From NCBI RefSeq assembly GCF_902364355.1, contig NZ_CABJDK010000002.1:248001-312000 (forward strand): a DNA stretch of 64,000 nucleotides, read 5' to 3'. Position numbers and translations under genes: made by a program. The stretch comes from Collinsella aerofaciens. Its GTDB lineage: Bacteria > Actinomycetota > Coriobacteriia > Coriobacteriales > Coriobacteriaceae. The notes beneath the pieces were generated by a model. The model was not told the origin of the DNA, ran no database searches, and was given only the letters and a program-made list of their open reading frames with translations. Shown in pieces: positions 51,670 through 61,227 of this stretch; position 1 is the stretch's first letter, and each line of letters starts with the position of its first letter.

Positions 51670-54669
51670 ATGGTAAACGATTTGAGCGGTATAGACGACC
51701 TCGAGCTGATGCCGCTGGGCGGAGGCTATATGGTGCGACGCGAACGCTTGATGAATGAGCTTATCGCCAAGGGCCGAAAAGCCGGCATCGTGGTTCTTTA
51801 TGCGCCCGACGGGTTTGGGAAGACCTCGGTGCTGCTGCAGTACACCCATGAGGTTAAATGCGACCCGACGCGAGGCCCCGTGCGGATTATCGAGGCCGAT
51901 CGCGCCATTGGGCGCGAGGTGTTTATGCAGCTCGAGGTGGTTACCGAAGAACTCAAAGACAAACCGCACTCCCTTATCGCGATTGATAATGTGCCAAACC
52001 TCGATCAGCACGATACCGAAGACCTCATCGACAGGATTCGCGGCCTGCGCGCTATGGGGATAGGGGTCTTTATCTCCTGCCGTCCTTCAAATCGTCAGCT
52101 GATTCATGGGCTGGGCGATTCGGTTAAGATCAATGCGCAGATGCTCAAGGTGCATGCCTATGAGTATTCGGCGTGGGCATCGGCGTTTTCGATCAGCACA
52201 TCGCTCGACTTTTATCAGCTTACGCAGGGCGTGCCCGAGCTCGTCTCGGCATTGCAGACGGGTCTGTATGGCCAAGGCGACGTAGCCGGTCTGCTCGAAA
52301 ACGAGATTGTCAACGTATATGGCGCGGCACTTGTCGATCTGGCTTCGCTCGACAATAATGCGCTGTTTTGCGTGGCATGTCTCATGGTTTTGATGGGCGA
52401 GGGCAATATCGCAGAACTCGAGGCTTGTGGGGTGAGGTTGTCGATGGTCGACCAGTCCTACTTTGTACGCGACTACCCGATCTTTGGCTTGGATCCCGCC
52501 GAGCGGAGTTTTACGTGTCTGGGCACGGAGGATAACGGACGCTTGCGCTTGCGCAAGTTGGTGGCCGAGGTTCGCCCCGAGCTTGTTCCGAGGGCGGCCC
52601 GGATTTTGCTTAAGGCGGGTAGATGCGATGCGGCGATGGGCCTGGCGGACGCCTTTTTGGACCGTGAAGCGGTCCTTGAACTTGCTGGGCAGTATGGGGT
52701 CGATCTGGCTCTGACGGGGCACGGGGCCGATATCTGCCGGGCAGCGCTGGGCACGATCGATGCCGACGATCCGGCTCCAGAGCCAACGCCTGCTGAGGCG
52801 CTCGGCGTATATCTGGCGGCGGTCAGCGTGTCCAATACAAAGCTCGCTCGCTATATGGCATCGGTCATCGAGCGCGGGGGCGAACGGGCGGCCTGCGAAA
52901 TAGACCCTGTTTCATGGAGGGTGGCCCAGACACTGACGGCTGTTTGCTATGGGGACAACGGGCTTGGGCTTCCTACGAACCTGGCCGTGCCAGAAATAGA
53001 GACGTCCCACACCGCACTCGACATGCTGTCCGCGCATATCGAGGTCAAGCGATGCCTGACCGAACGGGGAGATGACGGCGGCGTTCTACAGCAGCTCAAA
53101 ACGAGCAAGGCCTACGACTGTGAGCTCGACATCGCGGGGATTGTTATACGGGCCGATAGCATGCTGGTGGAGCTCTTTGACGGGTCGTTTACGGGAACCG
53201 ACGAGCGCGACGACGAGATGACGGTGGTGCGGGAGGCGCTCGACGTGCGTGGGCTTAAGGCGATGGCTATCTGGGTGCGCATGGTGTTGGCGGCACGGCG
53301 GCTCCTTTCCGGCCTGCCGGTAACCGACGACGCGGCGTTCAACGAGCTCGATCGTTTTGCCGTGCGCATGCGCGACAACCAGATTCAGCTGTTTGGCCTG
53401 TTGCTAGAAGGCTGGCAGTCGCTGGCAGAGGGACGGCCGGTTAATGCAAAGTTCCGTGCGGTCCAAGTGCTCAAACTTGCCGAGGAGTCGATTGCGTACA
53501 TGCGCGATAACGCATTGCTGCTGGAGCGCGCGGCGTATCTGCGTAACACCTCGATGGTTTCGGTACGCGAGGAAGCGGAGTTGCTCGATATAAGCCAGAC
53601 GCAGGTTGGTGGTGCAGAAGCCTGGATGGTGGCGCTGCATTTGGCTTGCGCGGGGCGAGATAGCGATCTTGCGGCCTGGATGTCCATGAATCGCGCGGGG
53701 ATTCTGGAACCATCGTATCGGCTCTTTGCGCGCCTTGCCATGCATTGTCTGGGCGAGCCGGCGACCAGGATTCGCAAGAAGCTTCCCGTGCGCGAGCTGT
53801 CGCGGTACTCGCTGCGCGACGATTTGGAAGGGGAGGGCGAGCGCCTGTTCCAGGCTGGCGAGGTTGAAGCCGTTGATACCATCGACCATATCGAGATTCG
53901 CATGTTTGGTGCGTTCCGCGCCGAGCGCGACGGGTTTCCCATCACGGACAAAATGTGGCGCCGCAAGAAGGCGGCGACGCTTGCCGAGCGGCTTGCACTG
54001 GGCATGGATGCGCTCGTCGACCGCGAGACGCTGGCAATGGAGTTGTGGCCCCATGCCGAGTTCAATAGCGCCCGCAACAACCTGTACTCGACGATATCGC
54101 GCTTGCGGTCGGCTTTGGGACCGACGCCGGATGGCAAGTCGTGTGTGCTCATCCAAAATGAATGCATCGGACTCAACGGCGACTACGTCAAGACCGATGT
54201 ACGGCTGTTTGACCAGATAAGCCGCGAGGTTTTGGGAAATCGCACGGGTGCGCGCGGGCCCCATTTAGTTGAGCTGTGCCTTAAGATTGAGCAGCTTTAT
54301 GCCGGACCGCTGTATGTTCCCAATGGCTGTAATCCAACCTACTTTTTGCGCATGCGGCGCATTATGCAGTCAAAGTACATCGATTGCATGATTAAGGGGG
54401 CAAATGCCGCTCTAGAAGAAAACGACCTGCAGTCGGCGATTTGGCTGGCGGAGTCGGGGCTTCGGCAGGAAACGGCGCGTGAGGATATGGTGCGCTGCGC
54501 CATGCGCGTCTACAGTGCGGCGGGGCGGCGGCGCGATATCGTCGAGCTGTACAGCGGGCATATGCACCATCTGAGGGAGCAGGTCAATGGCGTGCCCGAG
54601 CCCGAGACGCGGCGTCTATACGAGCGCTTGGTGGAGGGACGGCTCAATCGCGTGCTGGTCGAGCGATAA
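51670..54669 (+). CDS. Large STAND-type ATPase regulator with C-terminal BTAD/SARP-like DNA-binding domain
   Basis: A 999-residue protein. The N-terminus has a P-loop in VLYAPDGFGKTSVLLQYTHE and a Walker B-like LIAIDNVPNLDQ (about residue 107), as in MalT/AfsR-type STAND ATPases. A long helical middle (about 300-720) follows. The C-terminus (about 745-999) is a winged-helix plus BTAD unit: IRMFGAFRAERDG, a WRRKKAATLAERLAL segment, ETLAMELWP, ARNNLYSTISRLRSALG, then a TPR-like region. MalT-like proteins put an LuxR domain there; here it is SARP-like. GAGGAG precedes the ATG. It stands alone, so the target genes and signal are unknown. Confidence 0.75.
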   Translation: MVNDLSGIDDLELMPLGGGYMVRRERLMNELIAKGRKAGIVVLYAPDGFGKTSVLLQYTHEVKCDPTRGPVRIIEADRAIGREVFMQLEVVTEELKDKPHSLIAIDNVPNLDQHDTEDLIDRIRGLRAMGIGVFISCRPSNRQLIHGLGDSVKINAQMLKVHAYEYSAWASAFSISTSLDFYQLTQGVPELVSALQTGLYGQGDVAGLLENEIVNVYGAALVDLASLDNNALFCVACLMVLMGEGNIAELEACGVRLSMVDQSYFVRDYPIFGLDPAERSFTCLGTEDNGRLRLRKLVAEVRPELVPRAARILLKAGRCDAAMGLADAFLDREAVLELAGQYGVDLALTGHGADICRAALGTIDADDPAPEPTPAEALGVYLAAVSVSNTKLARYMASVIERGGERAACEIDPVSWRVAQTLTAVCYGDNGLGLPTNLAVPEIETSHTALDMLSAHIEVKRCLTERGDDGGVLQQLKTSKAYDCELDIAGIVIRADSMLVELFDGSFTGTDERDDEMTVVREALDVRGLKAMAIWVRMVLAARRLLSGLPVTDDAAFNELDRFAVRMRDNQIQLFGLLLEGWQSLAEGRPVNAKFRAVQVLKLAEESIAYMRDNALLLERAAYLRNTSMVSVREEAELLDISQTQVGGAEAWMVALHLACAGRDSDLAAWMSMNRAGILEPSYRLFARLAMHCLGEPATRIRKKLPVRELSRYSLRDDLEGEGERLFQAGEVEAVDTIDHIEIRMFGAFRAERDGFPITDKMWRRKKAATLAERLALGMDALVDRETLAMELWPHAEFNSARNNLYSTISRLRSALGPTPDGKSCVLIQNECIGLNGDYVKTDVRLFDQISREVLGNRTGARGPHLVELCLKIEQLYAGPLYVPNGCNPTYFLRMRRIMQSKYIDCMIKGANAALEENDLQSAIWLAESGLRQETAREDMVRCAMRVYSAAGRRRDIVELYSGHMHHLREQVNGVPEPETRRLYERLVEGRLNRVLVER

Positions 54670-54671
54670 AA

Positions 54672-54702
54672 AACGGGCGCCCGAAGTACTTGGGCACCCG
54701 TA
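54672..54702. terminator. Bidirectional terminator between the STAND regulator and yhbY
   Basis: ACGGGCGCCCGAAG and CTTGGGCACCCGT pair nearly completely around TA, between converging genes, flanked by A-rich sequence on the left. Confidence 0.75.
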
Positions 54703-54738
54703 AGCTTGCTATGTGTTGGCTCGCCGGATCATTGGCTC

Positions 54739-55038
54739 TTAGACGAGCTTGATCTTCTCGATGTCCTTGCGCGAGGACTCGCGATACAGCGAGAACTTGC
54801 GGCCGATGACCTGGACGACCTCGGCGTGGCAGCGCTCAGCGAGCTCTTCGGCGGCCTCGCGGGCGGAAAGACTGGAGCCATCGAGCACGGAGCACTTAAC
54901 GAGCTCGTGCTTCTCCAGGTAGGCGACCGTCTGCTCGACGGTGCCCTCGTTGACATCGGACTTACCGATGATGATGGCGGGGTTGAGGTGATGGGCCATG
55001 CTGCGAAGCTGCTTGACCTGGGCTCCTGTCAGTGCCAT
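54739..55038 (-). CDS. yhbY: YhbY-family RNA-binding protein (CRM domain)
   Basis: A 99-residue single CRM-domain protein. LTGAQVKQLRSMAHHLNPAI followed by IIGKSDVNEG shows the family GxxG-type loop (here IGKSD), then HELVKCSVLDGSS and VQVIGRKFSLYRESS. YhbY proteins bind pre-50S particles in ribosome assembly. The ATG has GAAAGCGAGAACCC upstream, a modest binding site. Confidence 0.9.
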   Translation of the reverse strand: MALTGAQVKQLRSMAHHLNPAIIIGKSDVNEGTVEQTVAYLEKHELVKCSVLDGSSLSAREAAEELAERCHAEVVQVIGRKFSLYRESSRKDIEKIKLV

Positions 55039-55196
55039 GGGTTCTCGCTTTCTATGTATGGGGCGCCCCGCGACGGGGCCTTAATCTACGTGAGCTGTCC
55101 TACGATAGCGCAGGAACGGCGCGGTGTGGGGCGCGTTTGCCCAGTTCGCAAAGAATGCGGATGCCGAGGTGATGGGCAGCTCGGGCTGTGAACGGG

Positions 55197-56084
55197 CTAC
55201 GAGCGGGATTCAGAGACCGGTTCCCATGCAATAAACGCCCAGCGAACCTTACGGATATGGTCGAGCATATAGCACCCCTGCGGCACGCCCTTGGAGCCCG
55301 GCTCACCGGCATGGGGATTCTCGATCATGTGTTGGGCGATGTAGTCGCGCAGACGGTCGACCTTATCCTCGTTGCCATGCTCAAGCATGCGGGAAAAGTC
55401 CGCCACGCCTGCCTCAAGGCTATCGAAGGTATCGCGACGAGGCGATTCAAAGTACGTGACCTGCGGCAGGGCACCCATCTGAATGAGAATGTTAAAGGCG
55501 TACACAAAGCCATTGCTGCAGGTAACCGAGGCGCCGATGGCGTTCATCAAGTGCAGATCATAGCGCGGGCTGGAGTTGGCGACCATCGTGACAGCACAAC
55601 GCCGACGAGCCGTTCGATTAAGCTTGGCAAGCGCATCTTTTAGATTGGTCGTCGTAACCGACCGACTGGCAAAGGCAACATCCACCGCTTTCGCGACCGG
55701 TCCAACCAAATCCCAATCATCATCCCAAGCAAGCTCAAGCGGCGTTATGCGCCCCTCGAGCCCGTAATACTCAATGCCGGCATCAAGGGTGCCCAACATA
55801 GCGGGGGAGAAGTCGGCTGCAATCACAGGATGCCCAGCCTGAGCAAGCGGAATAGCAATCGACCCAGCCCCACACCCCATATCAAGCACCGATTCACCAG
55901 GCTTTAACGCCAACAGCTTCATAAAGTCCCGGGCATACGGGGCAGTCTCCAACGGCCGAAAATGCCGAGCCCGCTTATCCCATTCAAAAGAATCATCAGC
56001 CCGCCGCCGATCAGCTTGCAGACGCATCCATTCGCCATTCCAATCCGCAGAAAGCAGATCAGAACGAATCTCCCCATCAACCAC
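55197..56084 (-). CDS. SAM-dependent class I methyltransferase
   Basis: A 295-residue methyltransferase. SAM-binding motif I is ESVLDMGCGAGSIAIPLAQ, followed by IAADFSPAML (motif II) and VDVAFASRSV (motif IV region). The N-terminal 60 residues (WNGEWMRLQADRRRADDSFEWDKRA) and the C-terminal CYMLDHIRKVRWAFIAW resemble a group of anaerobe methyltransferases often near metal or cofactor genes; the substrate is unknown. The GTG at 56084 is chosen because TAGGAGG lies just upstream. A longer frame from 56144 would add a hydrophobic stretch, VAALLLGGVAFLLLGGWP, which comes from a hairpin-rich spacer. Confidence 0.75.
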   Translation of the reverse strand: MVDGEIRSDLLSADWNGEWMRLQADRRRADDSFEWDKRARHFRPLETAPYARDFMKLLALKPGESVLDMGCGAGSIAIPLAQAGHPVIAADFSPAMLGTLDAGIEYYGLEGRITPLELAWDDDWDLVGPVAKAVDVAFASRSVTTTNLKDALAKLNRTARRRCAVTMVANSSPRYDLHLMNAIGASVTCSNGFVYAFNILIQMGALPQVTYFESPRRDTFDSLEAGVADFSRMLEHGNEDKVDRLRDYIAQHMIENPHAGEPGSKGVPQGCYMLDHIRKVRWAFIAWEPVSESRS

Positions 56085-56249
56085 GGGCCAACCTCCTAGC
56101 AACAAAAAAGCGACTCCTCCCAAAAGAAGAGCCGCAACCAGCATATATCAGAAAGAACCGATCCAACGCCAAACCGCCATACCAGCAAAGTAGGGCAGAA
56201 GCGAAGCGACTGCCAAAGGGATAGAACCCAACCGAGGGCCCGTTGTGCG

Positions 56250-56383
56250 GGAGCCCCGGGGAGGGCAAATATATAAGGTCGATCGCGAGTTCCGCACGAG
56301 CCGGAGAGCACTTAATGTGCTCTCCGTGCGAGCCAGGACTGTCCGAGCAGGCGACCTTATATATTTGCCCTCCCCGGGGCTCC
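56250..56383. repeat. Perfect 32-bp inverted repeat with nested hairpin
   Basis: Arms 56250-56281 and 56352-56383 are exact complements over 32 bases; each includes GGCAAATATATAAGG or its complement. The 70-base spacer holds a perfect hairpin, CGGAGAGCAC (56302-56311) with GTGCTCTCCG (56317-56326). It ends 17 bases past the stop of the PFL-family gene. The architecture equals that at 36079-36221. Confidence 0.9.
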
Positions 56384-56400
56384 TCGCCCGAACCCCTCAG

Positions 56401-57765
56401 CTAGTTCTTCAGCGAGTTCAGTGGTGCCGGGAAGCGTCCACCGCGGTGGGCAAGCACAGTGCCGGCGTTGGGGTTCACCGGCATGATGGGTGCACGGCCA
56501 AACAGGCCGCCGTACTCGACGCAGTCGCCCACGCCCTTGCCGATGGCAGGAATCACGCGGACGGCCGTGGTCTTGTTGTTGATGACGCCGATGGCCATCT
56601 CGTCGGCGATGATGCCGGCGATGGTCTCGACCGGGGTGTCGCCGGGGATGGCGATCATGTCCAGGCCAACGGAGCACACGCAGGTCATGGCCTCGAGCTT
56701 CTCGAGCGAAAGCGCACCGGCTTCGACGGCGGCGATCATGCCGGCGTCCTCGGACACGGGGATAAAGGCGCCGGAAAGACCGCCCACGCTGGAGCTGGCC
56801 ATGACGCCGCCCTTCTTGACGGCATCGTTGAGCATGGCGAGCGCGCAGGTCGTGCCCGGGCCACCGCAGGTGCCCACGCCGATGATCTCGAGGATGCGCG
56901 CGACGGAGTCGCCGATGGCAGGCGTGGGAGCCAGCGACAGGTCGACAATGCCCTTCTCGACACCCAGACGATGGGCGGCCTCGCGGCTCATGAGCTCGCC
57001 GGCACGGGTGATCTTAAAGGCGGTCTGCTTAATCTTTTCGGCGACTTCCATCATCGAGGCGGAATCGGGCAGCGTCTCCAGGGCTGCGGCCATAACGCCG
57101 GGACCCGAGACGCCTACGTTGATGACGGCGTCGGCCTCGCCACCGCCGTGGACGGCGCCCGCCATAAACGGGGAGTCCTCGACCATGTTGGCAAAGCAGA
57201 CAAACTTGGAAGCGCCGACGGAATCCTGGTCGGCCGTGAGTTTAGCGGCATCGATGATGGTCTGGGCGGCCATCAGCACGGCGTCCATGTTGATGCCGGC
57301 GCGCAGGCTGGCGACGTTGACGCTGGAGCAGACGCGGCTCGTGGTGGCGAGCGCCTGCGGAATGGACTGTATAACGCGACGATCGGCGTCGCCGATGCCC
57401 TTCTGGACGAGTGCGGAGAAGCCGCCCAGGTAATCGATGCCGAGCGTTTCGGCCGCGCGGTCGAGGGCATGCGCGATGGGGGTGAGGTCCTCATCCTTGC
57501 AGCATGCGGCGATCTGGGCCACCGGGGTGACGGAAACGCGCTTGTTGACGATGGGGATACCGTACTCGCGCTCGAGGTTCTCGGCGGTCTCGACCAGATG
57601 CTCAGCCGTGTGCGTCACGTGGTCGTAGATCTTCGTGCACATGCGGTCGAGGTTCTCGTCACCGCAACCCATGAGCGAAACACCCATGGTGATGGTCCTG
57701 ATGTCGAGGTTCTGCTCCTCAACCATGCCGCGGGTTTCCGCGATTTCTGCGGGCGTGATCGCCAT
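56401..57765 (-). CDS. PFL-family protein (UPF0210/DUF711)
   Basis: A 454-residue member of the UPF0210 family, a widespread conserved protein structurally related to pyruvate formate-lyase-type folds but without proven activity. The start [22 protein letters not shown] is split by family-typical [10 protein letters not shown], and [58 protein letters not shown] in two halves, and [10 protein letters not shown] follow. The ATG at 57765 has AGGAGCG upstream; an in-frame extension to 57822 lacks such a site. The ACT-domain protein (UPF0237) that usually precedes this gene is not seen here. Confidence 0.88.
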   Translation of the reverse strand: MAITPAEIAETRGMVEEQNLDIRTITMGVSLMGCGDENLDRMCTKIYDHVTHTAEHLVETAENLEREYGIPIVNKRVSVTPVAQIAACCKDEDLTPIAHALDRAAETLGIDYLGGFSALVQKGIGDADRRVIQSIPQALATTSRVCSSVNVASLRAGINMDAVLMAAQTIIDAAKLTADQDSVGASKFVCFANMVEDSPFMAGAVHGGGEADAVINVGVSGPGVMAAALETLPDSASMMEVAEKIKQTAFKITRAGELMSREAAHRLGVEKGIVDLSLAPTPAIGDSVARILEIIGVGTCGGPGTTCALAMLNDAVKKGGVMASSSVGGLSGAFIPVSEDAGMIAAVEAGALSLEKLEAMTCVCSVGLDMIAIPGDTPVETIAGIIADEMAIGVINNKTTAVRVIPAIGKGVGDCVEYGGLFGRAPIMPVNPNAGTVLAHRGGRFPAPLNSLKN

Positions 57766-57873
57766 CCTTGCGCTCCTATCTGCCAAAACGAGCATAGTCT
57801 TATCTATTCTAACGTGCCGCACGTGCCAAGTGGCGCATGCGGCACGTTTTGGTGCTCGGTTGTTTCCGTTGTG

Positions 57874-60429
57874 TTACTGCCCAAAGACCTCTTCGGCGAT
57901 GCGCGCGCTTTCGGCGGCATCCTTGGCGTAGTAGTCCGCGCCGATCTGCTTGGCGTATTCGGGGGTGAGCACGGCGCCGCCCACGATGATCTTGACGCCC
58001 GGAACCTCGGCATGGAGCAGCTTGATGGTCTCCTCCATGGCGACGACGGTGGTGGTCATAAGCGCCGAGAGGCCGACGAGTTTGATATCGCGCTCCTTGA
58101 CGGTCTTGAGTACCTCCTGCGGATCGACGTCGCGGCCCAGGTCAAAGACGGTATAGCCGTAGTTATCGAGCAGCATCTTGACGATGTTCTTACCGATGTC
58201 GTGGATGTCGCCCTTGACGGTGGCCACGCAGATCTTACCCTTGTCGGCAATCTCGCCGGCGGGCATCAGGCGTTTGATGGTATCGAAGCCCACGCGCGCG
58301 GCCTCGGCCGAGGCCATGAGCTGCGGCAAGAAGAACTTGCCCTGGTCAAAGAGGACTCCGACCTCATCGAGGGCGGGGATAAAGTGGTCGTTGATGAGGT
58401 CCATGGCGTCGTGGTCGGCCAGCAGGCGTTCGGTCTCGGCCGCGATTTCGCCCTTGCGTCCCGAGACGACCATGTGGCGGATGGGGTCGTCATCGGCGCT
58501 TGCGGTGGTGCTTGCGGTAGGCGCGGCATCGATCGATGCTGACTGGGCGGCCGCCGGGTTGGCGGCAATCTTATACGGATCGGTCCAGCCGGCGTAGCGC
58601 TCGATGTATCCGGTCGAGCCCTCGTCCTCAACGCTCAGGACGCGATAGCTGTAGACGGTGTCCATAAAGCGCTTGGAGCCCGGGTTCATGATGGGGGCAT
58701 CGAGGCCCGCGCCAAAGGCGGCGGCCAAAAAGACCGAGCCCAGCAGCGGGCGGGCAGGCAGACCAAAGCTGATGTTCGACACGCCGAGCGCGCATTTGAC
58801 GCCCAGGCGCTCCTTGCACAGGGACATGGCGCGCAGGATCTGCTCGGCCTGGCGTTGATTGGTCGAGGCGGTCATGACCAGGCAGTCGATGAGGATACGG
58901 TCCGGGCCGATGCCGTAGCGGGCAGCCTCGGCCACGATGCGCTCGGCGATGGCAAAGCGGGCCTCGGCGGTATCGGGGATGCCGCCTTCGTCGAGCGTAA
59001 GGCCGACAACGTTGGTGCCGTAGTGGGCGACCAGCGGGAAGATCTCGTCCATGATCTGCTGCTTGCCGTTGACCGAGTTGATGATGGGCTTGCCGGCGTA
59101 GCGACGTACGGCGGCCTCGACGGCGGCGGGGTCGGTGGAGTCGATCTGCAGCGGCAGCAGCGTGGAGCCTTGGAGCTGCTCGGTGGCCTGTTGGATAATC
59201 TTGACCTCGTCGATCTCGGGCAGGCCCACGTTGACGTCCAGGATGTCGGCGCCCTGCTCCTGCTGGCTGATGCCCTGGCTCACCACGTAGTCCAGGTCGC
59301 CGTCGCGCAGGGCCTGCTGCAGGCGCTTTTTGCCGGTGGGGTTGATGCGCTCGCCGATGACGGCGATCTTGTGGCCGTCGCAGGGGAGGTCCACCACGGT
59401 CTGGGCGCTTGTGACCGACATGCTGGGCTTGCGGTGGCGCGGACTGGGCGTGTGGTTATCGATAAGCGTGCGCAGCGCTGCCATGTGCGCCGGCGTGGTG
59501 CCGCAGCAGCCGCCCACGACGCTTACGCCGTCCTCAATCATACCGGCGACGGCCACGGCGTACTCGGGCGCCTGGATATCAAAGACGGTGTTGCCGTCGT
59601 CGTCCACGTGGGGCAGTCCTGCGTTGGCCTGCACCATAACGGGCTTGTCCGTAACGGTGAGCATGCGAGCGGCGAGTCCTCGGAGCTCGGCCGGTCCCTG
59701 GCTGCAGTTGATGCCCAGGACGTCGGCGCCGATCGCGTCGAGCGTGATGGCAGCGACCTCGGGACTCGTGCCCAGGAAGGTGCGGCCGTCTTCCTCAAAG
59801 GTCATGGTGGCAAAAACGGGCAGGTCGGAGTTCTCGCGGCAGGCGAGGACGGCAGCCTTGATCTCGGCTAGGTCGGTCATGGTTTCGATAATAAAGAGGT
59901 CCACGCCCGCGGCGACGCCGGCGCGCACCTCCTCGGCAAAGAGGTCGTAGGCCTCGTCAAAGCTCAGGGTGCCCAGGGGACGAAGCAGCGCGCCGATGGG
60001 GCCGATGTCACCGGCGACATAGCCCGCGCCGGCCGCGCGGGCGCGGGCGACGGCGGCGGCAAAGACATCGGCCACGGTGGCGGCGCCGTCGAGTTTGTGG
60101 GCGTTCGCGCCAAAGGTGTTGGCGGTGATCACGTCGCATCCGGCCTCGACGTATTGGCGCTGGATGTCGGTGATGACTCGGGGCTCCTCAAAGTTGAGCA
60201 GCTCGGGCAGGGCGCCGGCCTTCATGCCGGCCGCCTGCAGCATGGTACCCATGCCGCCGTCGAACAGCAGGTGTCCGGTGCCCTTGATGGCGGCGCGCAG
60301 ACGATCGTCCTTAATGCGAAGGTCGTCGATCGTGCGCGTCTTGTATACAGCGCCATTACGGCGTGCGGCATCAACGGGTGCCGCCAGCGCGGCACCGTCC
60401 AGATCATGAGTGATAAGCGGAGTAAACAT
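57874..60429 (-). CDS. metH: Cobalamin-dependent methionine synthase, lacking the activation domain
   Basis: An 851-residue MetH. The N-terminal homocysteine domain (about 45-345) has the zinc cysteines in GINCSQGP and GGCCGTTPAHM. The methyltetrahydrofolate domain (about 360-620) shows GERINPTGKK, ADILDVNVG and LGVSNISFGLP. An Ala/Ser-rich linker is followed by the cap and B12 domain with the DxHxxG motif in VKGDIHDIGKNIVKMLLDNYG. The C-terminal reactivation domain of long MetH is absent, but a separate gene for it lies just upstream in the same operon. AGGAGCC precedes the ATG. Confidence 0.95.
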   Translation of the reverse strand: MFTPLITHDLDGAALAAPVDAARRNGAVYKTRTIDDLRIKDDRLRAAIKGTGHLLFDGGMGTMLQAAGMKAGALPELLNFEEPRVITDIQRQYVEAGCDVITANTFGANAHKLDGAATVADVFAAAVARARAAGAGYVAGDIGPIGALLRPLGTLSFDEAYDLFAEEVRAGVAAGVDLFIIETMTDLAEIKAAVLACRENSDLPVFATMTFEEDGRTFLGTSPEVAAITLDAIGADVLGINCSQGPAELRGLAARMLTVTDKPVMVQANAGLPHVDDDGNTVFDIQAPEYAVAVAGMIEDGVSVVGGCCGTTPAHMAALRTLIDNHTPSPRHRKPSMSVTSAQTVVDLPCDGHKIAVIGERINPTGKKRLQQALRDGDLDYVVSQGISQQEQGADILDVNVGLPEIDEVKIIQQATEQLQGSTLLPLQIDSTDPAAVEAAVRRYAGKPIINSVNGKQQIMDEIFPLVAHYGTNVVGLTLDEGGIPDTAEARFAIAERIVAEAARYGIGPDRILIDCLVMTASTNQRQAEQILRAMSLCKERLGVKCALGVSNISFGLPARPLLGSVFLAAAFGAGLDAPIMNPGSKRFMDTVYSYRVLSVEDEGSTGYIERYAGWTDPYKIAANPAAAQSASIDAAPTASTTASADDDPIRHMVVSGRKGEIAAETERLLADHDAMDLINDHFIPALDEVGVLFDQGKFFLPQLMASAEAARVGFDTIKRLMPAGEIADKGKICVATVKGDIHDIGKNIVKMLLDNYGYTVFDLGRDVDPQEVLKTVKERDIKLVGLSALMTTTVVAMEETIKLLHAEVPGVKIIVGGAVLTPEYAKQIGADYYAKDAAESARIAEEVFGQ

Positions 60430-60438
60430 CGATGGCTC

Positions 60439-61227
60439 CTAATGGCTGGAATAGCAGGTGGTGTGGGCGGCGCGGAAGCGGCAGTGCTCACGCATGCGGC
60501 AGATATTGCAGGTGGGGCGGCTCTGGGCGTCGTGGACTTCGCCGTCAAACAGACCAATCACCGCGGTCACGCTCTTGGTGGGCATGAGCAGGCTGGTCGG
60601 CGTGACGGTAAGCCCGATGAGCCGCGTGGCGTTGAGCGCATTCACGATTGAGCGCTGGGCCGTAAGCGGGCAGTCGCCATAGCCGGGACTGAAGCGCCAG
60701 TTACCGGCGAGTCCGTGTGCGGCGGCCGCAGCCTTGACCTGCTGGTCCATCTGCTCGACGGCGGCTTCTACATAGGCAGAGCATGCGGCGTCGAGCACGG
60801 CTCCCTCCAGGGGCTGCTGGGCTCCCGTGGTGCGCAGACGACGCTCGGCGTCCATGCCGAGTGTGCATGCTATGAGCGCGGCAAAGCGGGCGTCTTTGAG
60901 ATGGCGATAGATATCGCGACCACGCAGCTCAACGTTGGTGCCGACCAAGCGAATGCAAGGCTCTCCCTGCTCGTCCACGCCCATGGCATCGATGGCAAAT
61001 GCGCGGCGCACGCCACGGGGCTCAATGTCCAGTTCCAGACGCTCAACGACAAGCTCAATACGCTGCGACAGCTCGGGCTCAATCTGCTGACCGCCGTAGC
61101 CCAGATAGCGCAGCATCTCGGCACGATCGACGCGGGGATGGTGGGCATCATCGATACGATAAAGCGCCGGCGACGCAAGGTCGGCCGGCACTTCGACAGC
61201 GGTTGTATCGATGTGCGGTTTTTCCAT
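60439..61227 (-). CDS. Stand-alone methionine synthase activation-domain protein
   Basis: A 262-residue protein resembling the AdoMet-binding reactivation domain of MetH. The core includes a GYGGQQIEPELSQRI start, FAALIACTLGMDAERRLR, and RFSPGYGDCPLTAQ, which corresponds to the RxxxGYxxCP motif that contacts AdoMet. A C-terminal cysteine cluster (CNICRMREHCRF) is an extra feature and could bind a metal or an iron-sulfur cluster. By family knowledge it would remethylate oxidised cob(II)alamin on MetH. It overlaps the metF stop by one base and precedes metH by nine bases. Confidence 0.88.
   Translation of the reverse strand: MEKPHIDTTAVEVPADLASPALYRIDDAHHPRVDRAEMLRYLGYGGQQIEPELSQRIELVVERLELDIEPRGVRRAFAIDAMGVDEQGEPCIRLVGTNVELRGRDIYRHLKDARFAALIACTLGMDAERRLRTTGAQQPLEGAVLDAACSAYVEAAVEQMDQQVKAAAAAHGLAGNWRFSPGYGDCPLTAQRSIVNALNATRLIGLTVTPTSLLMPTKSVTAVIGLFDGEVHDAQSRPTCNICRMREHCRFRAAHTTCYSSH

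Noticed and set aside
56085..56144. Hydrophobic N-terminal extension of the methyltransferase (membrane anchor)
   Set aside because: The extension is read from a hairpin-rich spacer, and a much better ribosome-binding site supports the GTG at 56084.
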